NCBI RefSeq assembly: GCF_034932185.1 | Contig: NZ_JAYGHW010000040.1 | Span: 6,857-70,856 of the forward strand | Direction: 5' to 3' | DNA length: 64,000 nt | Source: Spirulina sp034932185 | GTDB taxonomy: Bacteria > Cyanobacteriota > Cyanobacteriia > Cyanobacteriales > Spirulinaceae | Part shown: positions 51,164 through 60,035 of the stretch, in pieces | Layout of the letters: each line of letters begins with the position of its first letter | Position numbering within the stretch: the first letter of the stretch is position 1 | The notes under the pieces: model-generated | What the model saw: the letters and a program-made list of their open reading frames with translations, nothing else | What the model was told of the DNA's origin: nothing | Database searches by the model: none | Translations under genes and position numbers: made by a program

Positions 51164-51592
51164 TCAGATTTCAGGAATAAAGGCCCGTTCAAAAGGTTGT
51201 CTTTGATAACGCCGATAAACATCAAAATCGCTGTCTAATGTTGCAATAGCCGGAATATTCAGCCGTTCAGAAATAGCAATCAAAGATAAATCAGCAAAGT
51301 CTCCAGGCAGATCTGCATATTTCTGATTCAGTTTAGCAATCCGTGAAAAGTCGTCAGGCATTAGTGCAATGGCTTTAAAAACCCCCTTAGCAACTGCCTG
51401 TAAAAATAAATTTTGTGTTTGCCAATTATCACTTAAAAGCCACATAACTTCAGTGATACAAGCAGTAGTAGTCAAGAGATTACTGGTACATCTTTCAAAA
51501 AAGATCCGCACCTGTTGATGATAGGGATCTTGATTACTATAGTAAGCAACTAAAATTCCGCTATCGACAAGAATGATAGGATAGTAGGTCAT
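51164..51592 (-). CDS. PIN-domain ribonuclease toxin (VapC-like)
   Basis: A 142-residue PIN protein predicted to cleave RNA. Acidic metal-binding residues are in place: VDSGILVAYY (first Asp), ITEVMWLL (Glu), FADLSLIAISERL (Asp) and TLDSDFDVYR (terminal Asp). Length and order fit VapC. It overlaps the upstream antitoxin gene by 4 bases (51589-51592), the usual coupled arrangement. No interruption is seen, so the module appears intact. Confidence 0.85.
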   Translation of the reverse strand: MTYYPIILVDSGILVAYYSNQDPYHQQVRIFFERCTSNLLTTTACITEVMWLLSDNWQTQNLFLQAVAKGVFKAIALMPDDFSRIAKLNQKYADLPGDFADLSLIAISERLNIPAIATLDSDFDVYRRYQRQPFERAFIPEI

Positions 51593-51858
51593 TGCAAATT
51601 GTGTTGAGGGTGTTTCTTTTCCAAATACTCAGCAATTGCCTTTTTGCGATTGGCACGTTCTGATAAATTAGGCGGTGCATCCTCCAACAAATGTTCAGGA
51701 TGTCCACCCAGTCTTTCGACAATTGTTTGGCGGGGCTGTAAACTCGACCAGCGTTCTTTAAGCAAGTGCTTAATTAATTCATCACTGGTTGTTTTTTCTC
51801 TGAACAAAATCTCTACCAAATAGGCTTCTGTTTCTTGATCAAGTTGTATATTCAGCAT
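51589..51858 (-). CDS. Putative VapB-type antitoxin
   Basis: An 89-residue protein upstream of and overlapping the PIN toxin. It opens MLNIQLDQETEAYLVEILFR, which fits a short beta strand and helix of the ribbon-helix-helix type, then a helix with TSDELIKHLLKERW. The second half is charged and could thread into the toxin. Assignment rests mainly on gene order and size. Confidence 0.72.
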   Translation of the reverse strand: MLNIQLDQETEAYLVEILFREKTTSDELIKHLLKERWSSLQPRQTIVERLGGHPEHLLEDAPPNLSERANRKKAIAEYLEKKHPQHNLQ

Positions 51859-51935
51859 AAATCTTTCTCATTGATGATTTAAAGCCAATTATAGCCAACC
51901 TCTATCGAAACCAACAATGAACATTCGTTGAATCC

Positions 51936-51959
51936 GTAGGGGCGAAAAATTTTTCGCCC
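51936..51959. repeat. Dispersed palindrome upstream of pyrC
   Basis: GTAGGGGCGAAAAATTTTTC continues GCCC, identical to the copies at 42340 and 44478. It lies between the divergent vapB and pyrC. Confidence 0.85.
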
Positions 51960-52025
51960 TCCCTCCTCAGCCAATGGGGTCATCCTAAGCATTATCATGG
52001 CCCAAAACCCATTTTCCCTTAAGCC

Positions 52026-53345
52026 ATGGTTTCTACCCCCGACCTCCTGATTCGCCATGCCCGCATCCTTTGCCCCGATGGGGAATGGTTGACCGGCGAT
52101 CTCGCCATTGAGCAGGGCAAAATTGCCCAAGTTGCGCCCCATATTGATGGGGATGGCCCCCACATTGATGCCACCGGCCTGACGCTCCTGCCCGGTGTGA
52201 TTGACCCCCAAGTCCATTTCCGCGAACCGGGGTTAGAGCATAAAGAGGACTTGCACACCGCCAGCCGGGCCTGTGCGCGGGGAGGTGTGACTTCCTTTCT
52301 GGAAATGCCCAACACCAAACCCCTGACGACGACTCAAGCCGCTTTAGATGATAAATTGCGCCGGGCTAGTGAAAAATGCTTGGTGAATTATGGCTTTTTC
52401 ATGGGAGCCACACCGGAAAACCTCGATGATTTGCGCACCGCTTCCCCCAGTTGTGGGATTAAGATTTTTATGGGATCGGCCCATGGGGCGTTATTGGTGA
52501 GCCAAGAGGAACAGATTGAGCCGATTTTTGCTAAGGGCGATCGCCTCATTGCTGTTCATGCTGAGGATCAAGGGCGGATTCTGGAGCGTCGGGAACTGTT
52601 CAAGGGTCGCCAGGATGTGGCCATTCATTCCGAAATTCAAGACGAAACCGCCGCCCTCAATGCGACAAAATTGGCGATTAAACTGGCGGATAAATATCAA
52701 CGCCGCCTGCATATTCTCCACCTCTCCACCGGCATTGAAGCGGAATATCTCCGCACCGCTAAATCCCCCTGGGTGACGGCGGAAGTTACCCCTCAGCATT
52801 TGGTGATGAATACGGGAGATTATGCCAAAATTGGCACACTAGCTCAGATGAATCCGCCGTTGCGATCGCCCCAAAATAACGAAGTCCTCTGGCAGGCCCT
52901 CCTCGATGGTGTCATTGATTTCATCGCCACCGACCACGCCCCCCACACCCTAGAGGAAAAGGCGAAACCCTACCCCCATTCCCCCTCTGGGATGCCGGGG
53001 GTGGAAACCTCTTTAGCGGTGATGCTCACCCAAGCCCAACAGGGCCGCTGTACCGTCGCCCAAGTTTCCCATTGGATGTCCACCGCCGTTGCTGCGGCCT
53101 ATCAAATCCCCAATAAGGGCAAAATCGCCCCCGGCTATGATGCGGATCTGGTGTTGGTGGATCTGGAGCATTCTGCACCGTTACGGCGGGAAGAGGTGGT
53201 GTCTAAATGTGGTTGGAACCCCTTTGAGGGTTGGGAACTCACCGGCTGGCCCCAATATACGATTGTGGGCGGGCAGATTGCCTATGAGCGGGGGGTCATT
53301 CATGATCAGGTGCGGGGCCATGCCCTCTCCTTTGGTTTAGCTTAA
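52026..53345 (+). CDS. pyrC: Dihydroorotase
   Basis: A 439-residue amidohydrolase making dihydroorotate in pyrimidine synthesis. The zinc-binding site is clear: PGVIDPQVHFREPGLEHKED (HxxxR... form of the family's DxHxH), IAVHAEDQ, LHILHLSTG, and IATDHAPHTLEEK with the catalytic aspartate. Length and sequence fit the class I, multifunctional-type dihydroorotase (pyrC/pyrX group); the HVHFR motif reads QVHFR, so the first zinc histidine is replaced by glutamine, which is odd. ATG 52026 is used. A dispersed palindrome lies upstream; tldD follows 31 bases downstream. Confidence 0.88.
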   Translation: MVSTPDLLIRHARILCPDGEWLTGDLAIEQGKIAQVAPHIDGDGPHIDATGLTLLPGVIDPQVHFREPGLEHKEDLHTASRACARGGVTSFLEMPNTKPLTTTQAALDDKLRRASEKCLVNYGFFMGATPENLDDLRTASPSCGIKIFMGSAHGALLVSQEEQIEPIFAKGDRLIAVHAEDQGRILERRELFKGRQDVAIHSEIQDETAALNATKLAIKLADKYQRRLHILHLSTGIEAEYLRTAKSPWVTAEVTPQHLVMNTGDYAKIGTLAQMNPPLRSPQNNEVLWQALLDGVIDFIATDHAPHTLEEKAKPYPHSPSGMPGVETSLAVMLTQAQQGRCTVAQVSHWMSTAVAAAYQIPNKGKIAPGYDADLVLVDLEHSAPLRREEVVSKCGWNPFEGWELTGWPQYTIVGGQIAYERGVIHDQVRGHALSFGLA

Positions 53346-53376
53346 GATAGTAGGTTTATATTCACGAGGGGATGGC

Positions 53377-54777
53377 ATGGTGAATTGGAGTGATGTGCAA
53401 AACCGGGTGACGGAAGGAGTGGCTCGCTATGGCGATCGCACCGATTTCCTCGCCATTCGCCTCGAAACCTCCCAAAGTACCCAAATCGTTTTGGAATCCC
53501 AGCGGGTGGATACCCTCAGCGAGGCGATTTCCCTGGGGGGACAGGTGCGGGCCTATTATCGCGGCGGTTGGGGGTTTGCCAGTTTTAACCAGTTGGATCA
53601 ACTAGAGGCGCAAATTGAGCAGGCGATCGCCGCCGCGCAACAGGTGGGCGGGTTGACCCAGGCCAGCCTGGCCCCCGTTGCACCGATTCAGGATATAGTG
53701 ATTCTCCCCCTCCCCCAAGGGAATCCGCGAGAAATATCTCTGCGTGAAAAAAAATATCTCTGCGATCGCTACGCCGACCTCCTCCACCAAGCCGATCCCC
53801 ACATCGTCAGCACCACCGTCCGCTACAGCGACAGCACCCAACAGACCCTCCTCGCCACCTCCGAAGGAACGCTCATTGATCAAACCTGGACAGATTTAGA
53901 AATGCGCTTTGCCGCCACAGCGCGACAGGGCGATCGCGTCCAAACCGGGCGAGAAACCAGCGGCTCCCGCCAAGGGTATGGGGATTTATTGCAGTTGGAT
54001 GGGGCAGTGATGGCAGCGGGGAAACGGGCCGCCCAGGCGTTAAATCTGCCCCCCGTACAGGGCGATCGCTACACCGTCGTCATTGACCCGATTCTCACCG
54101 GCCTCTTTGTCCATGAAGCCTTCGGCCACCTCTCCGAAGCCGATATGGCCTACGAAAATCCTGATCTTTTAGCCGTGATGGAATTTGGCAAACGCTTTGG
54201 CCCCGAAGAATTACACATCTTTGATGGGGCCGCCCCCCCTGGCCATCGCGGCAGTTACTGCTACGATGACGAAGGAACCCCCGCCACCACCACCGCACTG
54301 ATTCAATCGGGGCGATTAGTGGGCCGGCTCCATTCCCGCGAAACTGCCGGCCATCTCGGAGAAACCCCCACCGGCAATGCCCGCTGCCTTAACTACCACT
54401 ATCCCCCCCTAGTGCGCATGACCAACACCTGGATCGAGCGGGGCAATACCCCCGTTGCATCCCTCTGTGATGGCATTAAGCTGGGGGTCTATGCCGCCAA
54501 CTGGTTAGGGGGAATGACTAACGGCGAAATGTTTACCTTCACCGCTGGCGAAGCTTGGATGATTCGCAACGGCAAAAAAGCTGAACCCGTGCGCGATGTC
54601 ACCCTATCGGGCAATGTGTTTAAAACCCTCGCGAGCATTGAGGCCATCGGTGATGATTTTGGCTGGGATGAATCCGGAGGCTGTGGTAAAGGGGGACAAA
54701 ATGGCTTGGCCGTGGGCTGTGGTGGCCCCAGTTTACGGATTCGGGATGTAGTCGTGGGGGGAGATTGTGCCGATTAA
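53377..54777 (+). CDS. tldD: TldD/PmbA family metalloprotease
   Basis: A 466-residue protease of the TldD type, which with TldE/PmbA degrades unfolded peptides and processes some ribosomal peptides. The zinc motif HEAFGHLSEAD (HExxxH, about residue 243) identifies the catalytic TldD partner, not the inactive TldE. ATSEGTLIDQTWTD, GTPATTTALIQSGRLVGRLH and the NYHYPPLVRMTNTWIERG block follow. A C-terminal GGCGKGGQNGLAVGCGGPS glycine-rich loop completes the family signature. ATG 53377 fits. No tldE is visible in the window. Confidence 0.9.
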   Translation: MVNWSDVQNRVTEGVARYGDRTDFLAIRLETSQSTQIVLESQRVDTLSEAISLGGQVRAYYRGGWGFASFNQLDQLEAQIEQAIAAAQQVGGLTQASLAPVAPIQDIVILPLPQGNPREISLREKKYLCDRYADLLHQADPHIVSTTVRYSDSTQQTLLATSEGTLIDQTWTDLEMRFAATARQGDRVQTGRETSGSRQGYGDLLQLDGAVMAAGKRAAQALNLPPVQGDRYTVVIDPILTGLFVHEAFGHLSEADMAYENPDLLAVMEFGKRFGPEELHIFDGAAPPGHRGSYCYDDEGTPATTTALIQSGRLVGRLHSRETAGHLGETPTGNARCLNYHYPPLVRMTNTWIERGNTPVASLCDGIKLGVYAANWLGGMTNGEMFTFTAGEAWMIRNGKKAEPVRDVTLSGNVFKTLASIEAIGDDFGWDESGGCGKGGQNGLAVGCGGPSLRIRDVVVGGDCAD

Positions 54778-54866
54778 CGCAGGAATGCGATGAAGGAGAA
54801 GAGATGATAGAGGGTGGGGAATGGGGGACAGAGGACAGGGAACGGGGAATAGATGAAAGTTTTAGT

Positions 54867-54921
54867 TCTAACTCCCCACTCCCCACTTCCCACTCCCTAC
54901 TTCCCACTTCCCACTTCCCAC
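54867..54921 (+). repeat. Low-complexity C/T/A tract (CCCACTTCC repeats)
   Basis: Imperfect tandem CCCACTTCC / CCCACTCCC units fill most of the gap between tldD and the CHASE2 protein gene. They are like those at the ndhD 3' end (about 19655-19718). Confidence 0.8.
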
Positions 54922-54947
54922 GTTTCAATTGCCCCTATTCTGAAGGT

Positions 54948-57407
54948 ATGGAACAGCACCACCCACGGGCATCACGAATTTGGCCAGCATTCCTGAGTGG
55001 AATCCTGGCCACATTTGCCGTTATGGGGGGGCAATGGTTGGGGGCGATTGAACCCTTGGAAGGGTTGGCCTATGTGATCCTGTTTCATCTGCGGGGGGAG
55101 GAGGCTTGGGATGAGCGGGTGGTGGTGGTGGGCATTGATGAAGCAAGTATGGATTTGCTCAATGCTGCGAACTGGTCACGACAGCCCTATGTGGCGTTGT
55201 TGGATCGCCTGGTGGCGGCGGATGTGCGTTTAGTGGGGTTTGATATTCTCTTCGAGCGGGAAACCCCTGAGGATCAAGCTTTGGCGGCAGCGATGCAGCA
55301 AGGTGTGCCGGTGGTGATTGGGGCGGCTTGGAATAATCGCGGCGAGTTTGTGGAGCCGCCGCCGGTTTTACAGGAAGGGGCGATCGCCCTCGGTCACATT
55401 GCCAAATTCATCGAATACCAAGGCATCACCCGCCAAGGCAGTTTAATGAGCCAAAATATCCCCAGTCTCAGCTATGCCCTGGCCTTGCAATGGGGAGCAC
55501 AGACCGGAAAAGAACGCGATCGCCCCCTCACTCCTCACTCCTCTCCCCTCACTCCTTCCCTCAATCCCACAGAACCTGTATGGATTAACTGGGCAGGACG
55601 GGAAATGACCACCTATTCCTTAGCGGCGGTGTTAGCGGGGGAGGTAGATCCGGCGGCGTTGATGGGCAAAATTGTCATTGTGGGGACAACAGCAGCGGGG
55701 TTAGATCCGGTGCGCACCCCCTACCCTTTCAACCAACCTACCCATGGGGTCTATCTCCATGGCGCAATGCTGAGTAATCTTTTGCAGGACAATTACCTGA
55801 CGGCTTGGGTTGCTAACCCTTGGGGGTGGCAATGGCTGCTCTATGGGGGGATGGCGTTGTTGTTAAGTCGGGCGATCGCCACCCGGCCCATTCGTTGGCA
55901 AGTTACGGGCGGCATCACCGTGATGGGAACGGTGGTGATCCTTGCTGTGGGGGCGCTACACCAAGGGATTTTATTACCAGTCGTTCCCGCTTTGCTGATT
56001 GCGCTGTTAACAACCGTGCTGAGTATTTTTTATCACGAAAGTCGCTTTACCCATTACCTCACCGAGCAGAGCCGCTACGACCCGATCACGGGGTTGCCGA
56101 ACCGTACCTCATTTTTACAAAGCTTGACCCCCATCCTCAACCCTGGCCCCCCTGCGCCCTTTGCCCTCTTCTTTTTTGACCTCGATCGCTTCAATACAAT
56201 TAACACCCACCAAGGGCATCAAATTGGGGATGCGCTTTTGATAGCCATTGCCCAGCGTTTACAGCAATTGATGGCGACGATTCCGGAGGCGAGCCATTTA
56301 GCCCGGGTGGGGGCCGATGAGTTTGCCCTCTTGATTACCTGTGGCGATCGCGCCACCGCCCTCCACTATGCCCATCAATTTGATCAAACCCTCCGCCAGG
56401 CTTATTTATTAAAGCAAAATACCCCTGTGGTGTATTGCGATATCAGCATTGGTATTGCCCTCTCTTGGGAATCTCCACCGGAAGGAGACACCCTACTTCA
56501 CCATGGAGAAACGGCGATGTATCAAGCCCGGATCCAAGGTAAACGCCATTACGGGGTGTTTAATTTGCAACTTCACCAAGGGGCGATCGCCCTTTGGCAA
56601 TTGGAACTCGATTTGCGCCATTGCCTCGAACAAACCAATCAACGGGTGGGGGATCAGGATCTGCTTTATCAGGGGTTTTACCTCAATTATCAGCCGATTA
56701 TTAACCTCAATAACGGGCATATTATTGGTTTTGAAGCCCTAGTGCGGTGGCAACATCCCACCCGTGGCCGTCTTTCGCCGTTAGAGTTTATTCCTTTGGC
56801 AGAGGAAACGGGGTTAATTAGTTTGTTGGGGCGATGGGTATTGTATAAAGCCTGTTATCAATTGCGGGCTTGGCAGATGTTGTTTCCGGATTATGTACCC
56901 TTAATCATGACGGTGAATCTGTCGCCCATTCAATTATTACGGCCCGAAGTTGTCGCTCAGGTGCAAAGTATTTTAACCGCTACGGGTTTATCGCCGGATT
57001 CGTTAAAATTGGAAATTACCGAAAGTAGTTTAATGACCAATGGGAACGAGGCGATCGCGCTTTTAGATCAATTGTCGGGTTTGGGGGTGAAGCTGAGTTT
57101 AGATGATTTTGGCACGGGTTATTCTTCTTTGGGTCGTCTGAGTAATTTACCCCTCGATACGCTCAAAATTGACCGCTCTTTTGTTCACAATCTCAACCTA
57201 GAACCAGAAAACAGCAAAATCATTCAAACGATGATCGAATTAGGTCATCAACTCAATTTAGCGGTGGTAGCCGAAGGCATTGAAACGCCGGATCAATTGA
57301 AGATGCTTCGAGATTTGGGCTGTGATTATGGTCAGGGTTATTTGTTTGCCAAACCCTTAGAATCTGCTGGGATTGAAAGCCTCTTAGCCGCCGATCCCAC
57401 TTGGTAG
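54948..57407 (+). CDS. CHASE2-GGDEF-EAL membrane signalling protein
   Basis: An 819-residue cyclic di-GMP enzyme. After an N-terminal membrane helix comes a periplasmic CHASE2 sensor (about 45-290: VVVVGIDEASMDLLNAANWS, VRLVGFDILFERETPED, GKIVIVGTTAAGLDPVRTPY), then three membrane helices (about 290-355), a GGDEF domain (RYDPITGLPNRTSF; signature GADEF, second Gly replaced by Ala), and an EAL domain (GFEALVRWQHP, EITESSLM, DDFGTGYSSLGRL, KIDRSFV, AEGIETPDQ). EAL residues look complete, so phosphodiesterase activity is likely. A C/T-rich tract adds TPHSSPLTPSLNP inside CHASE2. ATG 54948 (GAAGG upstream) is chosen. Confidence 0.9.
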   Translation: MEQHHPRASRIWPAFLSGILATFAVMGGQWLGAIEPLEGLAYVILFHLRGEEAWDERVVVVGIDEASMDLLNAANWSRQPYVALLDRLVAADVRLVGFDILFERETPEDQALAAAMQQGVPVVIGAAWNNRGEFVEPPPVLQEGAIALGHIAKFIEYQGITRQGSLMSQNIPSLSYALALQWGAQTGKERDRPLTPHSSPLTPSLNPTEPVWINWAGREMTTYSLAAVLAGEVDPAALMGKIVIVGTTAAGLDPVRTPYPFNQPTHGVYLHGAMLSNLLQDNYLTAWVANPWGWQWLLYGGMALLLSRAIATRPIRWQVTGGITVMGTVVILAVGALHQGILLPVVPALLIALLTTVLSIFYHESRFTHYLTEQSRYDPITGLPNRTSFLQSLTPILNPGPPAPFALFFFDLDRFNTINTHQGHQIGDALLIAIAQRLQQLMATIPEASHLARVGADEFALLITCGDRATALHYAHQFDQTLRQAYLLKQNTPVVYCDISIGIALSWESPPEGDTLLHHGETAMYQARIQGKRHYGVFNLQLHQGAIALWQLELDLRHCLEQTNQRVGDQDLLYQGFYLNYQPIINLNNGHIIGFEALVRWQHPTRGRLSPLEFIPLAEETGLISLLGRWVLYKACYQLRAWQMLFPDYVPLIMTVNLSPIQLLRPEVVAQVQSILTATGLSPDSLKLEITESSLMTNGNEAIALLDQLSGLGVKLSLDDFGTGYSSLGRLSNLPLDTLKIDRSFVHNLNLEPENSKIIQTMIELGHQLNLAVVAEGIETPDQLKMLRDLGCDYGQGYLFAKPLESAGIESLLAADPTW

Positions 57408-57614
57408 GGTTGTCCCTCGTAACTTGGCTCTGCCAAGTCGCACCGCTCCGGAGGCTCTGCTTCCCTACCCGGCGGCATAGCCGCCCAATGCCCGCACCAC
57501 GGCACAAGATTAGAAAGAAAACTCGGTTTCTGGTGGGCTGGGGAAAATCGGGTTATACTATCGGTGAATTTATGAGTGGCGATCGCCAATCTGCCACCAG
57601 GTAAAATCTTCCCT

Positions 57615-58193
57615 ATGTTAATCACCAAACCTCGGTTTGATACCTTTGAAGAATACCTAGAATATGAGCATGATTCTGAGCAACTTCATGAACTGTTCAA
57701 TGGAGAACTGATTGCAATGCCACCAGAATCCGGCTTCAATGTCCAAATTGCAACCCGCCTCCTCTTTATCTTCGCCTCCCTTGTTGGTACAGATCGCGTC
57801 CGAGGCCAGGGACTCGAATTAGAAGTACGCGGCGAACCGAGAAACCGCTATCCTGATTTAACCATTATTCGCGAAGAACATATTCAACAACTCACCCGCC
57901 GCAATACCCTCCGCCTCGATATGCTCCCCCCTTTGTTGGTGGTTGAAATTGTCAGTCCCGGAGATATTCAACGCCATCGCGATTATATTGCCAAAAGACA
58001 GCAATATCAGGATTGTGGCATTCCTGAATACTGGATTGTTGATCCTCAAACCCAAAGAATTTTGATTCTAGAATTGCAGAATAGTTTCTATCAAGAAGTC
58101 GGCACATTTAGCCAAAATGACCGCCTCCCATCTCCCAACTTTCCAGAATTCAATTTAACCGCTGCTGAAGTTTTGGGGCATCCGTTCCCATAA
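57615..58193 (+). CDS. Uma2 family (DUF820) putative restriction-endonuclease-fold protein
   Basis: A 192-residue Uma2 protein: FDTFEEYLEYEHDSEQLHEL (the family's common N-terminus), FNGELIAMPPESG, the active-site aspartate in RYPDLTIIREEHIQ, VVEIVSPGDIQRHRDYIAKR with Glu and Lys positions of the PD-(D/E)xK fold, and GIPEYWIVDPQTQRILIL. It is a different, less diverged member than the one at 29960. ATG 57615 is taken; the frame is open to 57576. Its role is unknown; many cyanobacterial genomes hold dozens of copies, often beside TA modules, as here. Confidence 0.88.
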   Translation: MLITKPRFDTFEEYLEYEHDSEQLHELFNGELIAMPPESGFNVQIATRLLFIFASLVGTDRVRGQGLELEVRGEPRNRYPDLTIIREEHIQQLTRRNTLRLDMLPPLLVVEIVSPGDIQRHRDYIAKRQQYQDCGIPEYWIVDPQTQRILILELQNSFYQEVGTFSQNDRLPSPNFPEFNLTAAEVLGHPFP

Positions 58194-58203
58194 TCGCCGG
58201 GAT

Positions 58204-58267
58204 CAGAAACCGGGTTTCTGTGAGGTTGGAGTGGAACAACGAGGTCATGCAAGAAACCCGGTTTCTG
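58204..58267. repeat. Dispersed AGAAACCGGGTTTCT palindromes
   Basis: CAGAAACCGGGTTTCTG (58204) and CAAGAAACCCGGTTTCTGG (58250) are two copies of a short palindrome in the Uma2-HEPN gap; a third, partial one lies at about 57516 (AAACTCGGTTTCTGG). Confidence 0.75.
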
Positions 58268-58306
58268 GCTTCTCTAGTCGGGATGAATGTCCATGGTTAA
58301 TGAGGA

Positions 58307-58684
58307 TTATAAATTTTGGGTTGCAAAAAGAATAAATTGTTCACAATGGTTCAATAAAATCTCAGCATCTGTTGCCCTGATTTTGACTTCATCATCAACC
58401 CCATAATCTGCGATCGCCCGTTTACTTTGTGCATTAATCAAGAAACGATGAAACTCCAACGGAACAATCCCCTTTTTCGCTAAATCCCTACCAAACGCCG
58501 CAATCACTGCCCCATGACTTGAAAAAGCCAAATTCTGCTCCCACAGAAAAGCTTCTGCAATGTAAAACATCCCATAATAAGCCCGTGATGCAGCAAAACC
58601 ATAAAACCCTTGTTCCGCTAAAACTTGAGCCGCTTGATAAGTCTCCTGTGCCTTAAAGATCAAACTTTGAGACTTGGATTTCAT
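58307..58684 (-). CDS. HEPN-domain protein of a HEPN-MNT toxin-antitoxin pair
   Basis: A 125-residue all-helical HEPN protein: LIFKAQETYQAAQVLAEQGF, AASRAYYGMFYIAEAFLWEQ and SKRAIADYGVDDEVKIRATD, then a helical end. HEPN toxins are ribonucleases; a clear Rx4-6H catalytic motif could not be placed with confidence, though members of this group with AxYxxxF helices act as toxins neutralised by the MNT partner. It overlaps the upstream MNT gene by 4 bases, the normal arrangement. Confidence 0.82.
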   Translation of the reverse strand: MKSKSQSLIFKAQETYQAAQVLAEQGFYGFAASRAYYGMFYIAEAFLWEQNLAFSSHGAVIAAFGRDLAKKGIVPLEFHRFLINAQSKRAIADYGVDDEVKIRATDAEILLNHCEQFILFATQNL

Positions 58685-59025
58685 GGCAATAGTGTTAATG
58701 GTTTATAAACAATTCCTTCTTTTTTAACATTGAACATAAAAGGAGAATCCTGAGCATTGAATCGCTCCAAAGAAATAAAATACCAAGAAATAACAACATC
58801 ATAATCTAAACAAACTTGACTCATCAAATCCGTAGTCTGATCAATTTCATCATAGGGATGATCCAATGTTTTTAAAATAATCAACAAATCAATATCTGAA
58901 TAATCTCCAGCATCCCCCCGCGCCTGCGAACCGTATAAAATAATCGATTCAATCCGATCTTGATAATGATCAACCAATGCCCCAGTCACCTGCTCCAGAA
59001 CCAATGATAAATTTTTATGCTGCAT
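58681..59025 (-). CDS. MNT-domain nucleotidyltransferase antitoxin (HEPN-MNT pair)
   Basis: A 114-residue minimal nucleotidyltransferase with the active site YGSQARGDAGDYSDIDLLIIL (GSxxRG...DxD). In related systems the MNT protein AMPylates the HEPN toxin near its active site to neutralise it; this is known for homologues, not shown here. ATG 59025 (MQHKNLSLVLEQVTG) is the likely start; the frame extends to 59103 through repeat-like DNA. The HEPN gene overlaps its 3' end. Confidence 0.85.
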   Translation of the reverse strand: MQHKNLSLVLEQVTGALVDHYQDRIESIILYGSQARGDAGDYSDIDLLIILKTLDHPYDEIDQTTDLMSQVCLDYDVVISWYFISLERFNAQDSPFMFNVKKEGIVYKPLTLLP

Positions 59026-59276
59026 GGTTTTTTCAAAAATAGTGAAAGTTCTCCGCCTCCTTGACCAGCAGCAGAGCCGCTGTCCATACCACGGCAGAGC
59101 CACGGCACGAGATTAGCTGACGGCTCTGCCCAGTGACATTCCCCTCAAGGGCTTCCGCCTCCCCCCATGATATCCTCATCATCGATGCTGAAGGCGCATC
59201 CCCGCAGAGGCTTAGGGGGGCAGGGGGGATCTCACGGGTTAAAATCTGGGGAGTAGGTTAACAGGAGTAGAGATCC

Positions 59277-60035
59277 TTGGCGGGACATAGCAAGTGGGCC
59301 AACATCAAACGGCAAAAAGCGCGGGTCGATGCCAAAAAAGGCAAAACCTTTACCCAACTCTCACGGGCGATCATTGTGGCGGCCCGCAATGGCTTACCCG
59401 ACCCCGATGGCAATATGCAACTGCGCACCGCCATTGAAAAAGCGAAGGCGGCGGGGATTCCCAATGAAAATATTGATCGGGCGATCGCCAAAGGTGCAGG
59501 AACCTACGAAGCCGACAGCGCCAACTACGAAGCGATCCGCTACGAAGGCTATGGCCCCGGTGGGGTAGCGGTGCTGATCGAAGCCTTCACCGATAACCGC
59601 AACCGCACCGCCGCCGATCTCCGCGTCGCCTTTGGTAAAAATGGCGGCAACTTGGGGGAAACCGGCTGTGTGAGTTGGATGTTTGATCAAAAAGGGGTGG
59701 TTTGTCTGGCGGGGGTGATTGAGGAAGAAACCTTGTTAGAGGTGGCTTTGGAAGGAGAGGCGGAAAGTTATGAAATTTTTGCCGATGAGGAAGAACCCGG
59801 TGCAGAGGTGTTTACTACGATTACAGAACTCGACGCACTGACGAAAACCCTCCAGGCCCATTTCACCGTTAAAGAGGCAGAATGGCGCTGGATTCCCAGC
59901 ACCAGCGTCGCCATTGAGGATGCGGATCAGGGAAAATCCCTGATTAAACTGATGGATGCCCTCGAAGGCCTCGATGATGTCCAGAATGTGACGGCGAATT
60001 TTGAACTCACCGATGGGGTGTTAGCGTTGATTTGA
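59277..60035 (+). CDS. YebC/PmpR family protein
   Basis: A 252-residue protein of the YebC family, described both as transcription regulators and, more recently, as ribosome-associated factors easing translation of proline-rich stretches. The N-terminus AGHSKWANIKRQKARVDAKKG and the middle AKGAGTYEADSANYEAIRYEGYGPGG are highly conserved, as is the end (LEGLDDVQNVTANFEL). The start codon is TTG 59277, fixed by the invariant MAGHSKW start and by AGGAG 9 bases upstream. The 3' end overlaps the convergent pentapeptide gene by 15 bases. The 251 bases before it hold repeat-like DNA but no gene. Confidence 0.93.
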   Translation: MAGHSKWANIKRQKARVDAKKGKTFTQLSRAIIVAARNGLPDPDGNMQLRTAIEKAKAAGIPNENIDRAIAKGAGTYEADSANYEAIRYEGYGPGGVAVLIEAFTDNRNRTAADLRVAFGKNGGNLGETGCVSWMFDQKGVVCLAGVIEEETLLEVALEGEAESYEIFADEEEPGAEVFTTITELDALTKTLQAHFTVKEAEWRWIPSTSVAIEDADQGKSLIKLMDALEGLDDVQNVTANFELTDGVLALI

